A DNA stretch of 64,000 nucleotides from Kordia periserrulae (GTDB taxonomy: Bacteria; Bacteroidota; Bacteroidia; Flavobacteriales; Flavobacteriaceae): NCBI RefSeq assembly GCF_003054265.1, contig NZ_QBKT01000002.1, positions 124,001-188,000 of the forward strand, read 5' to 3'. Below, in pieces: positions 43,561 to 53,460 of this stretch. Numbering within the stretch: the first letter of the stretch is position 1; each line of letters begins with the position of its first letter. A model generated the notes under the pieces. It worked only from the letters and a program-made list of their open reading frames with translations. It was not told where the DNA came from and did no database searches. Made by a program: the position numbers and the translations under genes.

Positions 43561-44763
43561 ATGAAAAAAATAATCCTAGGAGTTATAGCCGTAACTAGTT
43601 TTATGTATACATCGTGTTCAAGTGATGATGGAAATGCGCCATTAGATATGAATCAAGTAATTGCACCAGCAACGTATGAATTTAGCAGAAATGGAGCTAC
43701 AACAGTTGACTATAATGGACAAACTACACGTATTCAAATGGGCGAAGAATTAATCAGTGCATTATTAGACCCGACACAGTCAGAAGCTGCAATCGATGGA
43801 ATGTTTGCGCATGTGGAAGGAGAAAATAACTTTAGTAATGCCGATTTGAACGCTTCCAACAAAAGCATTCGTAGTAAAACTGCAGCTTCTACTGATTATT
43901 TCTCAGCAAACACCACCGATGCAAACGCTATCAGAGCCGATTTTGATGGCTGGATTGCCAATCAAGTTGCAATGGTATATCCAAGTTGGAACAATACAGC
44001 AACTGCTGGAAACGCAGGTAACCTACAAGAATTAGGTGGCGGAGCGGTTCGTTATGTGAATGGCAAAGGATTGGAGTACAATCAAGCAGTTAACAAATCA
44101 TTAATCGGTGCGTTGATGGTCGATCAAATGTTGAATAACTATTTGAGTACTTCTGTACTTGATGCAGGAAACAATCGCGCAGATAATGACGCTGATATCT
44201 TGGCAGAAGCAAAAAATTATACGAACATGGAACACAAATGGGATGAAGCGTTCGGATATTTGTACGGAACTGACAATGCGACTTCACCATTGTTGAACGA
44301 GGATAGTTTCCTAAACAAATACCTTTCTCGCGTAGAAAATGATACTGATTTTCAAGGAATCGCTTCCGAAATTTATGAAGCCTTTAAACTAGGAAGAGCA
44401 GCCATCGTAGCTAAAAATTACGAAGTGCGTGATCAACAAGCAGAGATCATTCGCGAAAAAATATCTGAAATTATCGGAATTCGTGCAGTATACTATCTGC
44501 AACAAGCTAAAAACTTCTTAGCAACGGATAAAGCTGCGGCGTTTCACGATTTATCAGAAGGTTACGGATTTATCTACAGCTTACAATTCACACGCAAACC
44601 AGGAACCAACGCACCTTACTTTACCAAAACAGAAGTAGATGCATTTATTGCGCAACTGATGGAAGGAAACGGTTTTTGGGACGTAACAACGGAAACGTTA
44701 GACGCTATTTCTGACGAAATTTCAGCCGAATTCAACTTCACAACAGCGCAAGCTGGAAGCTAA
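43561..44763 (+). CDS. DUF4856 lipoprotein
   Basis: A 400-residue lipoprotein (VTSFMYTSCSS, lipobox Cys near residue 19). The body matches the DUF4856 family found in iron-uptake loci of Bacteroidota (e.g. YEFSRNGATTVDYNGQTTRI near residue 39, QFTRKPGTNAPYFTKTEVDA near the end). It is alpha-helical and is the first of the cluster with imelysin, an HTTM protein and a TonB receptor. It probably helps handle iron or haem at the cell surface; the reaction is unknown. Confidence 0.85.
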   Translation: MKKIILGVIAVTSFMYTSCSSDDGNAPLDMNQVIAPATYEFSRNGATTVDYNGQTTRIQMGEELISALLDPTQSEAAIDGMFAHVEGENNFSNADLNASNKSIRSKTAASTDYFSANTTDANAIRADFDGWIANQVAMVYPSWNNTATAGNAGNLQELGGGAVRYVNGKGLEYNQAVNKSLIGALMVDQMLNNYLSTSVLDAGNNRADNDADILAEAKNYTNMEHKWDEAFGYLYGTDNATSPLLNEDSFLNKYLSRVENDTDFQGIASEIYEAFKLGRAAIVAKNYEVRDQQAEIIREKISEIIGIRAVYYLQQAKNFLATDKAAAFHDLSEGYGFIYSLQFTRKPGTNAPYFTKTEVDAFIAQLMEGNGFWDVTTETLDAISDEISAEFNFTTAQAGS

Positions 44764-44785
44764 CAATATTATTTAGAATTAGTAT

Positions 44786-44835
44786 AAAAAAGTAGCCGAT
44801 GTATTAGGTTAACAAACGCTACTTTTTTATTTTTG
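44786..44835 (+). terminator. Terminator fused to an internal promoter box
   Basis: AAAAAGTAGC and GCTACTTTTT (44786-44796 with 44818-44828) form a terminator after DUF4856. The T-rich tail contains TATTTTTG (44828-44835), a TAnnTTTG -7 box for the imelysin gene. The -33 region is weak. Confidence 0.6.
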
Positions 44836-44872
44836 CAACGTTTATTTAGAATAAATAGAAATAAAAATACTG

Positions 44873-45988
44873 ATGAAGAAAATTTTCCCACTCGTAGTTT
44901 TACTTATTATTACAGCCTGTAGTTCTGGTGATGATACACCAACTCCCAATAACGGAAATGGCGGAAGCGGAATAGCTTTTGACAGAGCCGCAATGTTAAC
45001 AAATCTAGCAGACAACATCATCATTCCTTCGTATCAAGCACTCAATACAAATCTGAATGCGTTGGTAACTTCTAAAGACAATTTTATTGCAACTCCAAAT
45101 CAAGCAAATTTGGATAATGTACGCGCAGCTTGGCTTACAGCATACAAATCTTGGCAACGTGTAGAAGCCTTCAATATTGGATTGGCAGAGCAAACGGCGT
45201 ATTACTTTCAAATGAACACCTATCCTGTAAATACAACGGATGTAGAAAACAACATTGCTAGCGGAAGTTACGATTTAACACATCCAAATAATAATGACGC
45301 CGTTGGTTTTCCAGCGTTGGATTATATGTTGTACGGATTGGATGCGATTGATGCTTCTATCGTTGCAAAATATGATACAGATGCACAAGCTGCGGATTAT
45401 AAAAGTTATCTATCTGACTTAATCAACCAAATGCAATCGCTTACGCAAGATATCTTAAATGATTGGACAAATAATTACAGAAACACCTTTGTGGCAAGTA
45501 CTGCAAACACAGCTACGGGCGCGGCAAACATGTTTATCAACGATTACATTTTCTATTACGAAAAAGGACTGCGCGCAAACAAAATTGGAATTCCAGCAGG
45601 AAACTTCTCGGCTACACCATTGCCAGACAGAGTAGAAGCATACTATAATCAAGAAGTATCGAAAGAATTAGCTTTAGAAGCTTTAGATGCGGTCATTGAT
45701 ATCTTTAATGGAACTAAATTCAATGGCACTACAGCAGGCGAAAGCTTTAAAACCTATTTGATTTCACTAAACAGAAGCGATTTAGCAACGTCTATCATCA
45801 ATCAGTTGAACGCTGCACGCGGAAGAATTCAAGAACTAAATGCAAACTTTACAACGCAAATCAATACTGACAATACAAAAATGACACTAGCATACGATGC
45901 GTTACAAACGGCAGTTGTATTGCTAAAAGTAGACATGTTACAAGCATTTGACATTTCGGTAGATTACCAAGATGCAGATGGCGACTAA
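44873..45988 (+). CDS. Imelysin-family (M75-like) lipoprotein
   Basis: A 371-residue lipoprotein with signal MKKIFPLVVLLIITACSSGDD. The body matches the imelysin/insulin-cleaving membrane peptidase family: NVRAAWLTAYKSWQRVEAFNIG, then a GFPALDYMLYG signature near residue 147. Members bind iron or haem periplasmically; proteolysis is not certain. It is second in the cluster. A terminator precedes the next gene. Confidence 0.87.
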   Translation: MKKIFPLVVLLIITACSSGDDTPTPNNGNGGSGIAFDRAAMLTNLADNIIIPSYQALNTNLNALVTSKDNFIATPNQANLDNVRAAWLTAYKSWQRVEAFNIGLAEQTAYYFQMNTYPVNTTDVENNIASGSYDLTHPNNNDAVGFPALDYMLYGLDAIDASIVAKYDTDAQAADYKSYLSDLINQMQSLTQDILNDWTNNYRNTFVASTANTATGAANMFINDYIFYYEKGLRANKIGIPAGNFSATPLPDRVEAYYNQEVSKELALEALDAVIDIFNGTKFNGTTAGESFKTYLISLNRSDLATSIINQLNAARGRIQELNANFTTQINTDNTKMTLAYDALQTAVVLLKVDMLQAFDISVDYQDADGD

Positions 45989-46010
45989 ACTATAAATTGC
46001 TCAAAAATAT

Positions 46011-46040
46011 AAGGTTGTCGCACGTGACAACCTTTTTTTT
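46011..46040 (+). terminator. Terminator between imelysin and HTTM genes
   Basis: A 9-bp stem (46011-46019 with 46026-46034) and a long T run. It ends only 8 nt before the GTG start of the HTTM gene, so that gene needs read-through or a promoter inside this region. Confidence 0.85.
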
Positions 46041-46048
46041 ATTCAACA

Positions 46049-47419
46049 GTGAATCGTTTTCAAACATACATACAACAACAAACCAGTGCGGCGCCTTTGG
46101 CAGTATTTCGCATAGGTTTTGGGTTGATGATGTGTTACGGAATCATTCGTTTTTGGGCGCATGGTTGGATAGAAACACAATACCTAGAACCCACATTTCA
46201 CTTTTCCTATTACGGTTTTGAATGGGTAAAACCACTAGGAAACTTCACGTATGTGCTCTTTTTTATCTGTGGATTAGCTGCTTTTTTCGTTGCGTTGGGA
46301 CTCAAATACCGAATTGCAATCATTGCGTTCTTTCTGAGTTTTACATACATCGAATTGATGGACAAAACCACCTATCTCAATCATTACTACTTTATCAGTA
46401 TTGCAAGTTTTTTAATGATATTTCTTCCAGCGAACGCGCTATTTTCGGTAGACAATCTATGGCGGAAGAAAAACTATGAAAATATTCCAAAATGGACGAT
46501 TGATGCGGTAAAATTACTCTTAGGAATTGTCTATTTCTACGCAGGATTGGCAAAAATAAATACCGATTGGCTCTTCAAAGCGCAACCGTTAAAAATATGG
46601 CTGCCGTCTAAATTCGATTTGCCAATTATTGGAGAAACACTCCTGCAACAAAACTGGTTTCACTACGCCATGAGTTGGTCGGGAATGCTGTACGATTTGC
46701 TCATTCCATTTCTGTTATTATACAGAAAAACGCGCCTAATTGCCTTTGCTTTGGTAGTGTTCTTTCATGTCTTTACGAGAGTATTATTCCCGATTGGAAT
46801 GTTTCCGTTTATCATGATTATCAGTACGTTAATCTTCTTTGATGCGAAACTACATCTCAAAATTATTTCGTTTCTCAAAAAAATAATCCAGCGTTTCATC
46901 AAGCTAAAGACAGCAAATATTCAGACGATTTCACAGTATAAAATTGCTTACAAATCGTTTATCATTCCTGTGATTGTTACTTTTTTTGTGATTCAAATAC
47001 TATTTCCATTCAGATTCATGCTATATCCTGGCAATTTATTTTGGACAGAACAAGGATATCGCTTCTCGTGGCGCGTGATGCTGATGGAAAAACGAGGCAT
47101 TTCCACCTTTAAAATTGTAGATGGAAAAACAGGAAACTTTTTCTACGTAAACAACGGTGATTTCCTCACAGAACGACAAGAAAAACAAATGAGCTTTCAA
47201 CCCGATTTCATTCTCGAATACGCACACTATTTAGGCGATCATTTTACCAATCAAGGTCATAAAAATGTGGAAGTATATGTAGAAAGTTATGTCGCGCTCA
47301 ACGGTCGTATGAGTCAGAAATTTATCGATGAAAGCGTGAATTTATACCAAGAAAAAGAATCATTCAAACATAAAAACTGGATTTTACCATTTAAAGAGCA
47401 AACACCCAAAACGGACTAA
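46049..47419 (+). CDS. HTTM-domain membrane protein (gamma-carboxylase-like)
   Basis: A 456-residue protein with an HTTM domain as in vitamin-K-dependent gamma-carboxylase: LAVFRIGFGLMMCYGIIRF near residue 18, then several helices and a soluble C-terminal half. The GTG at 46049 is chosen because later ATG codons would cut the first helix. It is preceded by a terminator and followed 40 nt later by a TonB receptor. Its reaction in bacteria is not defined; conservation with imelysin neighbours suggests a role in the metal-uptake cluster. Confidence 0.82.
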   Translation: MNRFQTYIQQQTSAAPLAVFRIGFGLMMCYGIIRFWAHGWIETQYLEPTFHFSYYGFEWVKPLGNFTYVLFFICGLAAFFVALGLKYRIAIIAFFLSFTYIELMDKTTYLNHYYFISIASFLMIFLPANALFSVDNLWRKKNYENIPKWTIDAVKLLLGIVYFYAGLAKINTDWLFKAQPLKIWLPSKFDLPIIGETLLQQNWFHYAMSWSGMLYDLLIPFLLLYRKTRLIAFALVVFFHVFTRVLFPIGMFPFIMIISTLIFFDAKLHLKIISFLKKIIQRFIKLKTANIQTISQYKIAYKSFIIPVIVTFFVIQILFPFRFMLYPGNLFWTEQGYRFSWRVMLMEKRGISTFKIVDGKTGNFFYVNNGDFLTERQEKQMSFQPDFILEYAHYLGDHFTNQGHKNVEVYVESYVALNGRMSQKFIDESVNLYQEKESFKHKNWILPFKEQTPKTD

Positions 47420-47459
47420 AAAAAGTGTTTTCTCAATCCAAAAGAATAAAAGCAAACTA

Positions 47460-49886
47460 ATGAAATTACAAGATTTTTACGCGGTATTACTCTGTTGCTT
47501 TTGCTGCATTTCCCTAACAGCACAGCAAAAAATTTCGGGAACGGTACGTGCCGCCGACACCCAAAAACCAATTGCCAATGTGGATGTTTACGACCAATCT
47601 TCAGGAAAATTGGCAACGACAAATGCAGCAGGTTACTACGAATTCACCACTGAAGCAACACAACTCAAACTTATCTTTTTCTCGTACGAATATGAAGTAA
47701 GTGAAAAAATCATCACTATCACGGAAAATGTTACACTTGACGTGAATTTAAAGCCTTTGGGCGAACAACTTTCGGAAGTAGAATTGAACGTGCGAAAAAC
47801 GAAAATATTTGCATTAAAACGCTTAAAAGACGTCGAAGAAACGGCAATTTACGCTGGAAAAAAGACAGAAGTGGTATTGGTAGAACAATCGATGGCGAAT
47901 TTAGCATCGAACAACGCGCGTCAAATTTACAGTCAAGTAGTAGGCTTGAATATTTACCAAAATGACGATGCAGGTTTGCAACTAAACATCGGTGGTCGCG
48001 GACTCGATCCGAATCGTACGGCAAACTTCAACACGCGTCAAAATGGTTATGATATCAGCGCTGATGTACTCGGTTATCCAGAAAGTTACTATTCGCCAGC
48101 GGCAGAAGGTTTACAGGAAATTCAAATCATTCGCGGCGCGGCTTCGTTGCAATACGGAACGCAATTTGGCGGTTTGGTGAATTTTGTAATGAAGAAACCG
48201 AATCAAGCAAAACCTTTTGAGTTTATTACTAGAAATACGCTGGGAAGCAACAATTTATATACAAATTTTACAAGCGTCAGCGGAACGACAGGAAAATTCA
48301 GTTACTATTCGTTTTTCAATTATAAAAAAGGTGACGGATTTCGTCCCAACTCCGAATTTGAATCCAAAAACGCCTATGCGCATGTGGGTTATCAATTCAA
48401 TGAACGTACAAAATTAGAAGCTGAGGTAACGTACTTGCGCTATTTGGCAAAGCAAGCGGGTGGACTCACGGACGCAATGTTTGCCGAAAATCCATTCCAA
48501 AGCAACAGAGAACGCAACTGGTTTCAGATTGATTGGCTGTTGTACAACTTGAAATTTGCGCATAAATTCTCTGAAGACACCAACTTTACGTTTAACTTTT
48601 TTGGCTTGAATGCAGAACGAAATGCACTCGGTTTTAGAACGAATCGTGTGAATCAAGTAGATCCAGGTAGCGTTCGTGACTTAATTAAAGGTGATTTTAA
48701 CAACTTCGGAATGGAAGCACGATTGTTGAGCAACTATGAAATTTTTGGAAAAAAATCGACGTTTTTAGTCGGTTCTAAATTTTACAAAGCAGACAATACC
48801 AGCGCGCAAGGTCCAGGAAGTGCGGGAAGCAATCCAAATTTTGAATTTCAAACAGCCGATTTTCCAAATTATCAAAATCAGTCCGCGTATGACTATCCGA
48901 ATTTGAATGTGGCGGTTTTTGGGGAGAATATATTTTATGTGAACGATAAATTGTCTATCACGCCAGGAATTCGTTTTGAACATATCAAAACCGAAAGCGA
49001 CGGATTTTTCAAGCGAATCAACACAGACGGTGCTGGAAACGTTATTTTAAACGAAACCGTAGATAACAGCGAAGTGCGCGAGCGTTCGTTTGTATTGTTC
49101 GGATTGGGCGCAAGTTACAAGCCTACCGATGCGTTGGAAATCTATGGAAATGTGAGCCAAAACTATCGTTCGGTTACGTTTACAGATATCAGTATTATCA
49201 ATCCCGCTTTTGCGATTAGTCCAGATATTGACGACGAAAAAGGAATGACGGTTGATTTCGGGGTACGCGGAAATTATAAAAACAAAATTTCGTACGATAT
49301 TGGTGCGTTTGGATTGTTTTACAACGACCGAATTGGTTTTGTACAACGGGCATTTTCAGACGGAAGCGTGAAAAGCGAACGTGGAAATATTGGTGATGCC
49401 GTGATGTACGGAATTGAATCGCTGATTGACTTTAACCTCAACGAAATCTTCCTGAAAAACGAAGATTATAGTTTCAATTATTTCATCAACGTCGCATTAA
49501 CGGATTCTGAATATACCAATTCTGACGAAAACGGAGTAGAAGGCAACAACGTAGAATTTGTACCCAATGTCAACCTAAAAACAGGATTGCTTTTTGGATA
49601 TAAAAACTTCTTATCAAACATTCAGTACACCTATTTATCACAACAATTTACAGACGCTTCCAATGCTGTAGAGAGCAATTTAAGTGGTGTTATTGGAGAA
49701 ATTCCAGCGTATGATATTTTGGATATTTCAGTTTCGTACACATACAAAAACTTCAAGCTAGAAGCGGGAATTAATAATGTGCTGGACAACGCCTATTTCA
49801 CACGTCGCGCCACAGGTTATCCGGGACCAGGCATCATTCCGTCGAACAATCGAAATTTTTATACGACGTTGCAGGTGAAGTTTTAA
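47460..49886 (+). CDS. TonB-dependent receptor, FecA-like
   Basis: An 808-residue outer-membrane receptor with signal peptide (LLCCFCCISLTAQ) and an N-terminal CarboxypepD_reg-like domain (ISGTVRAADTQKPIANVDVYD). The plug domain (SNNARQIYSQVVGLNIYQ, IQIIRGAASLQYGTQFGGLV) precedes a 22-strand barrel ending YYTTLQVKF-like. It resembles ferric-citrate-type receptors. As last gene of the DUF4856-imelysin-HTTM group it is probably the iron or haem importer of the cluster. Confidence 0.9.
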   Translation: MKLQDFYAVLLCCFCCISLTAQQKISGTVRAADTQKPIANVDVYDQSSGKLATTNAAGYYEFTTEATQLKLIFFSYEYEVSEKIITITENVTLDVNLKPLGEQLSEVELNVRKTKIFALKRLKDVEETAIYAGKKTEVVLVEQSMANLASNNARQIYSQVVGLNIYQNDDAGLQLNIGGRGLDPNRTANFNTRQNGYDISADVLGYPESYYSPAAEGLQEIQIIRGAASLQYGTQFGGLVNFVMKKPNQAKPFEFITRNTLGSNNLYTNFTSVSGTTGKFSYYSFFNYKKGDGFRPNSEFESKNAYAHVGYQFNERTKLEAEVTYLRYLAKQAGGLTDAMFAENPFQSNRERNWFQIDWLLYNLKFAHKFSEDTNFTFNFFGLNAERNALGFRTNRVNQVDPGSVRDLIKGDFNNFGMEARLLSNYEIFGKKSTFLVGSKFYKADNTSAQGPGSAGSNPNFEFQTADFPNYQNQSAYDYPNLNVAVFGENIFYVNDKLSITPGIRFEHIKTESDGFFKRINTDGAGNVILNETVDNSEVRERSFVLFGLGASYKPTDALEIYGNVSQNYRSVTFTDISIINPAFAISPDIDDEKGMTVDFGVRGNYKNKISYDIGAFGLFYNDRIGFVQRAFSDGSVKSERGNIGDAVMYGIESLIDFNLNEIFLKNEDYSFNYFINVALTDSEYTNSDENGVEGNNVEFVPNVNLKTGLLFGYKNFLSNIQYTYLSQQFTDASNAVESNLSGVIGEIPAYDILDISVSYTYKNFKLEAGINNVLDNAYFTRRATGYPGPGIIPSNNRNFYTTLQVKF

Positions 49887-49955
49887 TTGAAAGATTGAAT
49901 GATTAAAAAATTCAAAAATCTAAAATCAACAATCCTAAATCGTTAATCAAAAGCT

Positions 49956-50067
49956 GTCACTTCGAGTGTTTTTTCGAAGAAAAAATGTATCGAGAAGTAC
50001 TTTGATAATAAGAGTTTCATAGCACTTCTCGATACAAAATCTCTCCGAGATTTCACTCGAAGTGACG
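49956..50067. repeat. Inverted pair of dispersed repeats
   Basis: Two copies of the CACTTCGAGTG/GTATCGAGAAGTAC repeat (49956-50000 and 50022-50067) in opposite orientation, about 21 nt apart, making a large palindrome. It fills most of the 312-nt gap after the TonB receptor. Confidence 0.75.
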
Positions 50068-50198
50068 ATTGTATTTCTGCAAGAAGAAATTAATCCAACA
50101 TTCAAAATCCAGCATTCAACATTCAGAATTAAAAAAATCCCAAACCATTCCATAAATTATTTATACTTTTATACATTGAATTTTAGGAAGTTTTTTTA

Positions 50199-51134
50199 AT
50201 GAAAGTACTTATCACGGGAATCGCGGGTTTTATTGGCTCGCACGTTGCAGAATATTTGCAGGATGCAGGTCATGAAGTTATCGGAATTGATAATTTTTCA
50301 GATTATTATCCAGTTGATTTAAAAAATAAAAATGCAGCAGATTTGCGTGAAAAAGGAATCATTGTGTTGGAAGCAGATTTACGAGAAACTTCTTCCATTG
50401 CACAACTTCCAAACGGAATTCAGTACATTTTTCACTTTGCAGCGCAACCTGGCATTGCTGCAACCTCAACCTTTGAAGATTATTTGACGAATAACGTCAT
50501 TGCCACACAAAACTTATTGAATTACGCTTTACAGCAAACTTCGCTACAACTTTTTGTAAACATTGGAACCTCATCTATTTACGGTTTAAATGCTACGTTT
50601 CCAGAAACCGAAGCGCCAAAACCTGCTTCGCATTACGGAGTTACGAAATTAGCAGCAGAGCAGTTGGTTTTATGCAGTTCACGACTGAATCAGTTTAAAG
50701 CGTGTTCGTTGCGTTTGTATTCGGTATACGGTTCACGAGAGCGCCCAGATAAGTTGTTTACCAAATTGTTAGATTGCGGATTGAATCAAAAAGAATTCCC
50801 ACTCTTTGAAGGCAGTTTGTCACATTTGCGAAGCTTTACGCATGTGAGCGATATTGTAAAAGGAATTGTGAGCGTAATAGGGAAAGAAGAAATTTGTAAC
50901 GGAGAAATCTTCAACATCGGAACGGAAGCTGAATATACGACACAACAAGGAGTAGATGCGGTTGAAAAATTGCTCAATACTAAAATACAATTCAAGCATT
51001 TACCGCCACGATCGGGCGATCAACAACGCACCAAAGCCAATATTGATAAAGCTCGAAAATTGCTCAATTACAATCCTACAGTAACTTTGGAAGAAGGTGT
51101 TGCAGAGCAATTAGCGTGGTTCAAAAACTTGTAA
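50199..51134 (+). CDS. NAD-dependent epimerase/dehydratase (extended SDR)
   Basis: A 311-residue enzyme with a Rossmann N-terminus (GIAGFIGSHVAEYL), a TSS and catalytic YxxxK in SHYGVTKLAAEQL near residue 148, and the extended-SDR pattern FHFAAQPGI. It resembles UDP-glucuronate 4-epimerases and is likely to modify a nucleotide sugar for envelope polysaccharide. It is close to the lipid-A-type glycosyltransferase operon but on the other strand. Substrate not determined. Confidence 0.88.
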   Translation: MKVLITGIAGFIGSHVAEYLQDAGHEVIGIDNFSDYYPVDLKNKNAADLREKGIIVLEADLRETSSIAQLPNGIQYIFHFAAQPGIAATSTFEDYLTNNVIATQNLLNYALQQTSLQLFVNIGTSSIYGLNATFPETEAPKPASHYGVTKLAAEQLVLCSSRLNQFKACSLRLYSVYGSRERPDKLFTKLLDCGLNQKEFPLFEGSLSHLRSFTHVSDIVKGIVSVIGKEEICNGEIFNIGTEAEYTTQQGVDAVEKLLNTKIQFKHLPPRSGDQQRTKANIDKARKLLNYNPTVTLEEGVAEQLAWFKNL

Positions 51135-51168
51135 TTGTTGGTTGGAAGAAGCCTTATTAAAAAAGCTA

Positions 51169-51780
51169 TTATTTCTTTTTTGTTAACTTATGATACACTT
51201 CGGCACTTGTGGGCATGTTATCTAAGTTATACTTTATTCGTTCGTATAAGTCGTTAAAATTAGCTTCATAATTTAAGACTTTCACAGTATATTCAATAGG
51301 ATACAAGGAAAGTTTTGCACCTTGGTTGTCATATTTTAGTGTCATATCTCTTAGCGGATATTCAGGTTCAGTATCTTTATAAAGTTTAAAACCGTGTTGT
51401 TTAATCATAAAATCATTAAAAGCCATTGCTAATAATCCAACAGCATAATTTTCGTCCATATCAAGTGCTTTGCAATACATGTCAAAGCCAAATCCTTCAT
51501 TAATCGTAAGGTCTAAATTCTTTGGATGATTGATGGGGTTTGTTATCGCAGGCTTTAGTTTATTTGCTACAAAATAACCTTCAATCATTTTCAAAGTGCC
51601 ATCAAGTACAGTTGCATCCATTGTATCTTTTTGGTATCTTTTGTCAAAATATTCTTCGGTAGCAATCGTATTGATATTTGCTTTTTTAGAATTATTTTGA
51701 GGTTGAGAAGAAGTAGTCTTTTCTGATTGAGAATCCATGTTCTCTTTCTTTTTTGAAAATAATTTTTTGAAAAAATTCAT
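51169..51780 (-). CDS. Hypothetical soluble protein
   Basis: A 203-residue protein. A Lys-rich start (MNFFKKLFSKKKENMDSQSE) may be an amphipathic membrane-binding segment. The rest is a mixed alpha/beta domain (INEGFGFDMYCKALDMDENY, AFNDFMIKQHGFKL, LSLYPIEYTVKVL). The last part is faintly similar to DUF3806-type proteins; this is not certain. It lies 48 nt downstream of the GT39 gene and may be the operon's last gene. Function unknown. Confidence 0.6.
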   Translation of the reverse strand: MNFFKKLFSKKKENMDSQSEKTTSSQPQNNSKKANINTIATEEYFDKRYQKDTMDATVLDGTLKMIEGYFVANKLKPAITNPINHPKNLDLTINEGFGFDMYCKALDMDENYAVGLLAMAFNDFMIKQHGFKLYKDTEPEYPLRDMTLKYDNQGAKLSLYPIEYTVKVLNYEANFNDLYERIKYNLDNMPTSAEVYHKLTKKK

Positions 51781-51828
51781 ATATTTATTTATAATGTGTA
51801 AATGTTATTTTTTTATTGAAATAGATGA

Positions 51829-53460
51829 TTAATTATGCTGAATAAGATACATATCCGTACGCAAGCGGTCTTTATAACCACTTTTGGTACTGTCAATCGG
51901 ATTTAAGTCAAAGGTTTCTAAGTAAGTGATTTTAGCGTTAGGAAATGCTTCTTCCAGACTTTTTTTCGCACCAATCATCACCAAAGTTTTAAAGGTTTTT
52001 TCTTTAGGAATCGTTAAATCGTGACTGTGTAATAATGGCACTTTTCCTCCGTAATCCCACACCAATTCTGGCGATTGAATATTGAACATATACACAGGAA
52101 TTTGTTCGGTTTCCGCTTTACGCGAAATATCTTGAAGCGAATTGTATTTCGGATTGTCTAAAAACGCATTCGCCAACGGAAAACCAAACGTAACGGCAGT
52201 CATCAAAAAGCCAATAATTAAATAGAAAGCCATGTGAATTTTTCGCTGAATCACATATTTTAGAATAAAGAAGCCAATCATTACTAAAATGATTGAAGTA
52301 ATCGCAAATGGCGAGAGAAATCCCGTAAGTCTATCTTTTAAGAACAGATATCCCACAATTGGAAACGCAACGCCGACCAATCCGATTAAACCAAAGTTTA
52401 TATAAATAGGAATACGCTCAAATTTAGGAAGCTTTTTTTCAAATGATTTGAAAATATACGTCAAATAAAAACTTGTGGTATACGCTAACGGAATTAATAC
52501 AGGCAATAAATACCGCGATTTTTTTTCAGGAATTAGCGACAATAATACGACGGCAGCCAATGTCCAAAACAAACTGAATTTATAGGCTTTTAAGTTTTCT
52601 ACGCGCGATTTTAAGTATGGATACAACAAGCTCACAAAAGCAACTACTGTCCACACACCCGATTGTACAAAGAAACTCCAATAGTAATAAAACGGACGCA
52701 CATTGCGGTCTTTCCAGGCAGTGGTTTCTTTTTCGGCAATGGCTTTTGCGGTTTCGCCATCCATCACACTAATGTAATACGGCCACCAAATAGAAATCAC
52801 AGTGGCAACGATTAAAAGACTTATCAAGGGAAGCCATTTTTTCTTGAAATTGCTGTATTTGTAAACGATGCTATACGCGATTAGGAATGGTAAAAACAAC
52901 GCAAAATGCGATACAGGGCCTTTACTCATAAACGATATTCCGATGAATGTTCCCGCTAAAAGCGCATTTCGCCAAATTTTTTCATCACTCGAAAAGAATT
53001 GAAATATATAGTAAATTCCAATCATCATGAAGCTGTGCGCAAAAATATCCCAGGTTCCGTTTCGTCCCGCAAAGACAACGTAAAATGAAGTTGCAAGTAC
53101 TAAACTGCTTATAAACGCTTGCTTTTTGTCTTTTAAAAAATAAACGCCCAATCGATAGGAAAAAAGTACTAAAATCAGCGTAATGATGGCAGAAGGAATT
53201 CGCAAAGCCGTCAGATTATCAAAACTAAATAACATTCCTGCAACAGCGGCTAACCATGTTGGTAATGGTGGCTTTTCATAGCGTGGTTCGCCGTTCATAG
53301 TGGTGAGTAGCCAATTGTCATCGGTTACCATTTCGCGAGCCGTGATGAAGTTTCGCGCTTCCATGATGTTTGGATATAAGACATCCAAATTCATAAAAAA
53401 GATAAAAAAACATACGATAACGAGTATCCAAACGTAATTTTTCTCCTGTATTATATTCAT
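51829..53460 (-). CDS. Glycosyltransferase family 39 (ArnT-like)
   Basis: A 543-residue membrane protein with about 12 hydrophobic segments. The first loop has LDVLYPNIMEARNFITAREMV and then NGEPRYEKPPLPTWLAAVAG, the acidic and ExPP-type signature of ArnT/PMT transferases. It would transfer a sugar from an undecaprenyl or dolichyl phosphate carrier to lipid A or another surface acceptor. It overlaps the LAB_N gene by 4 nt and belongs to an operon with GT2 and LAB_N proteins. Confidence 0.9.
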   Translation of the reverse strand: MNIIQEKNYVWILVIVCFFIFFMNLDVLYPNIMEARNFITAREMVTDDNWLLTTMNGEPRYEKPPLPTWLAAVAGMLFSFDNLTALRIPSAIITLILVLFSYRLGVYFLKDKKQAFISSLVLATSFYVVFAGRNGTWDIFAHSFMMIGIYYIFQFFSSDEKIWRNALLAGTFIGISFMSKGPVSHFALFLPFLIAYSIVYKYSNFKKKWLPLISLLIVATVISIWWPYYISVMDGETAKAIAEKETTAWKDRNVRPFYYYWSFFVQSGVWTVVAFVSLLYPYLKSRVENLKAYKFSLFWTLAAVVLLSLIPEKKSRYLLPVLIPLAYTTSFYLTYIFKSFEKKLPKFERIPIYINFGLIGLVGVAFPIVGYLFLKDRLTGFLSPFAITSIILVMIGFFILKYVIQRKIHMAFYLIIGFLMTAVTFGFPLANAFLDNPKYNSLQDISRKAETEQIPVYMFNIQSPELVWDYGGKVPLLHSHDLTIPKEKTFKTLVMIGAKKSLEEAFPNAKITYLETFDLNPIDSTKSGYKDRLRTDMYLIQHN

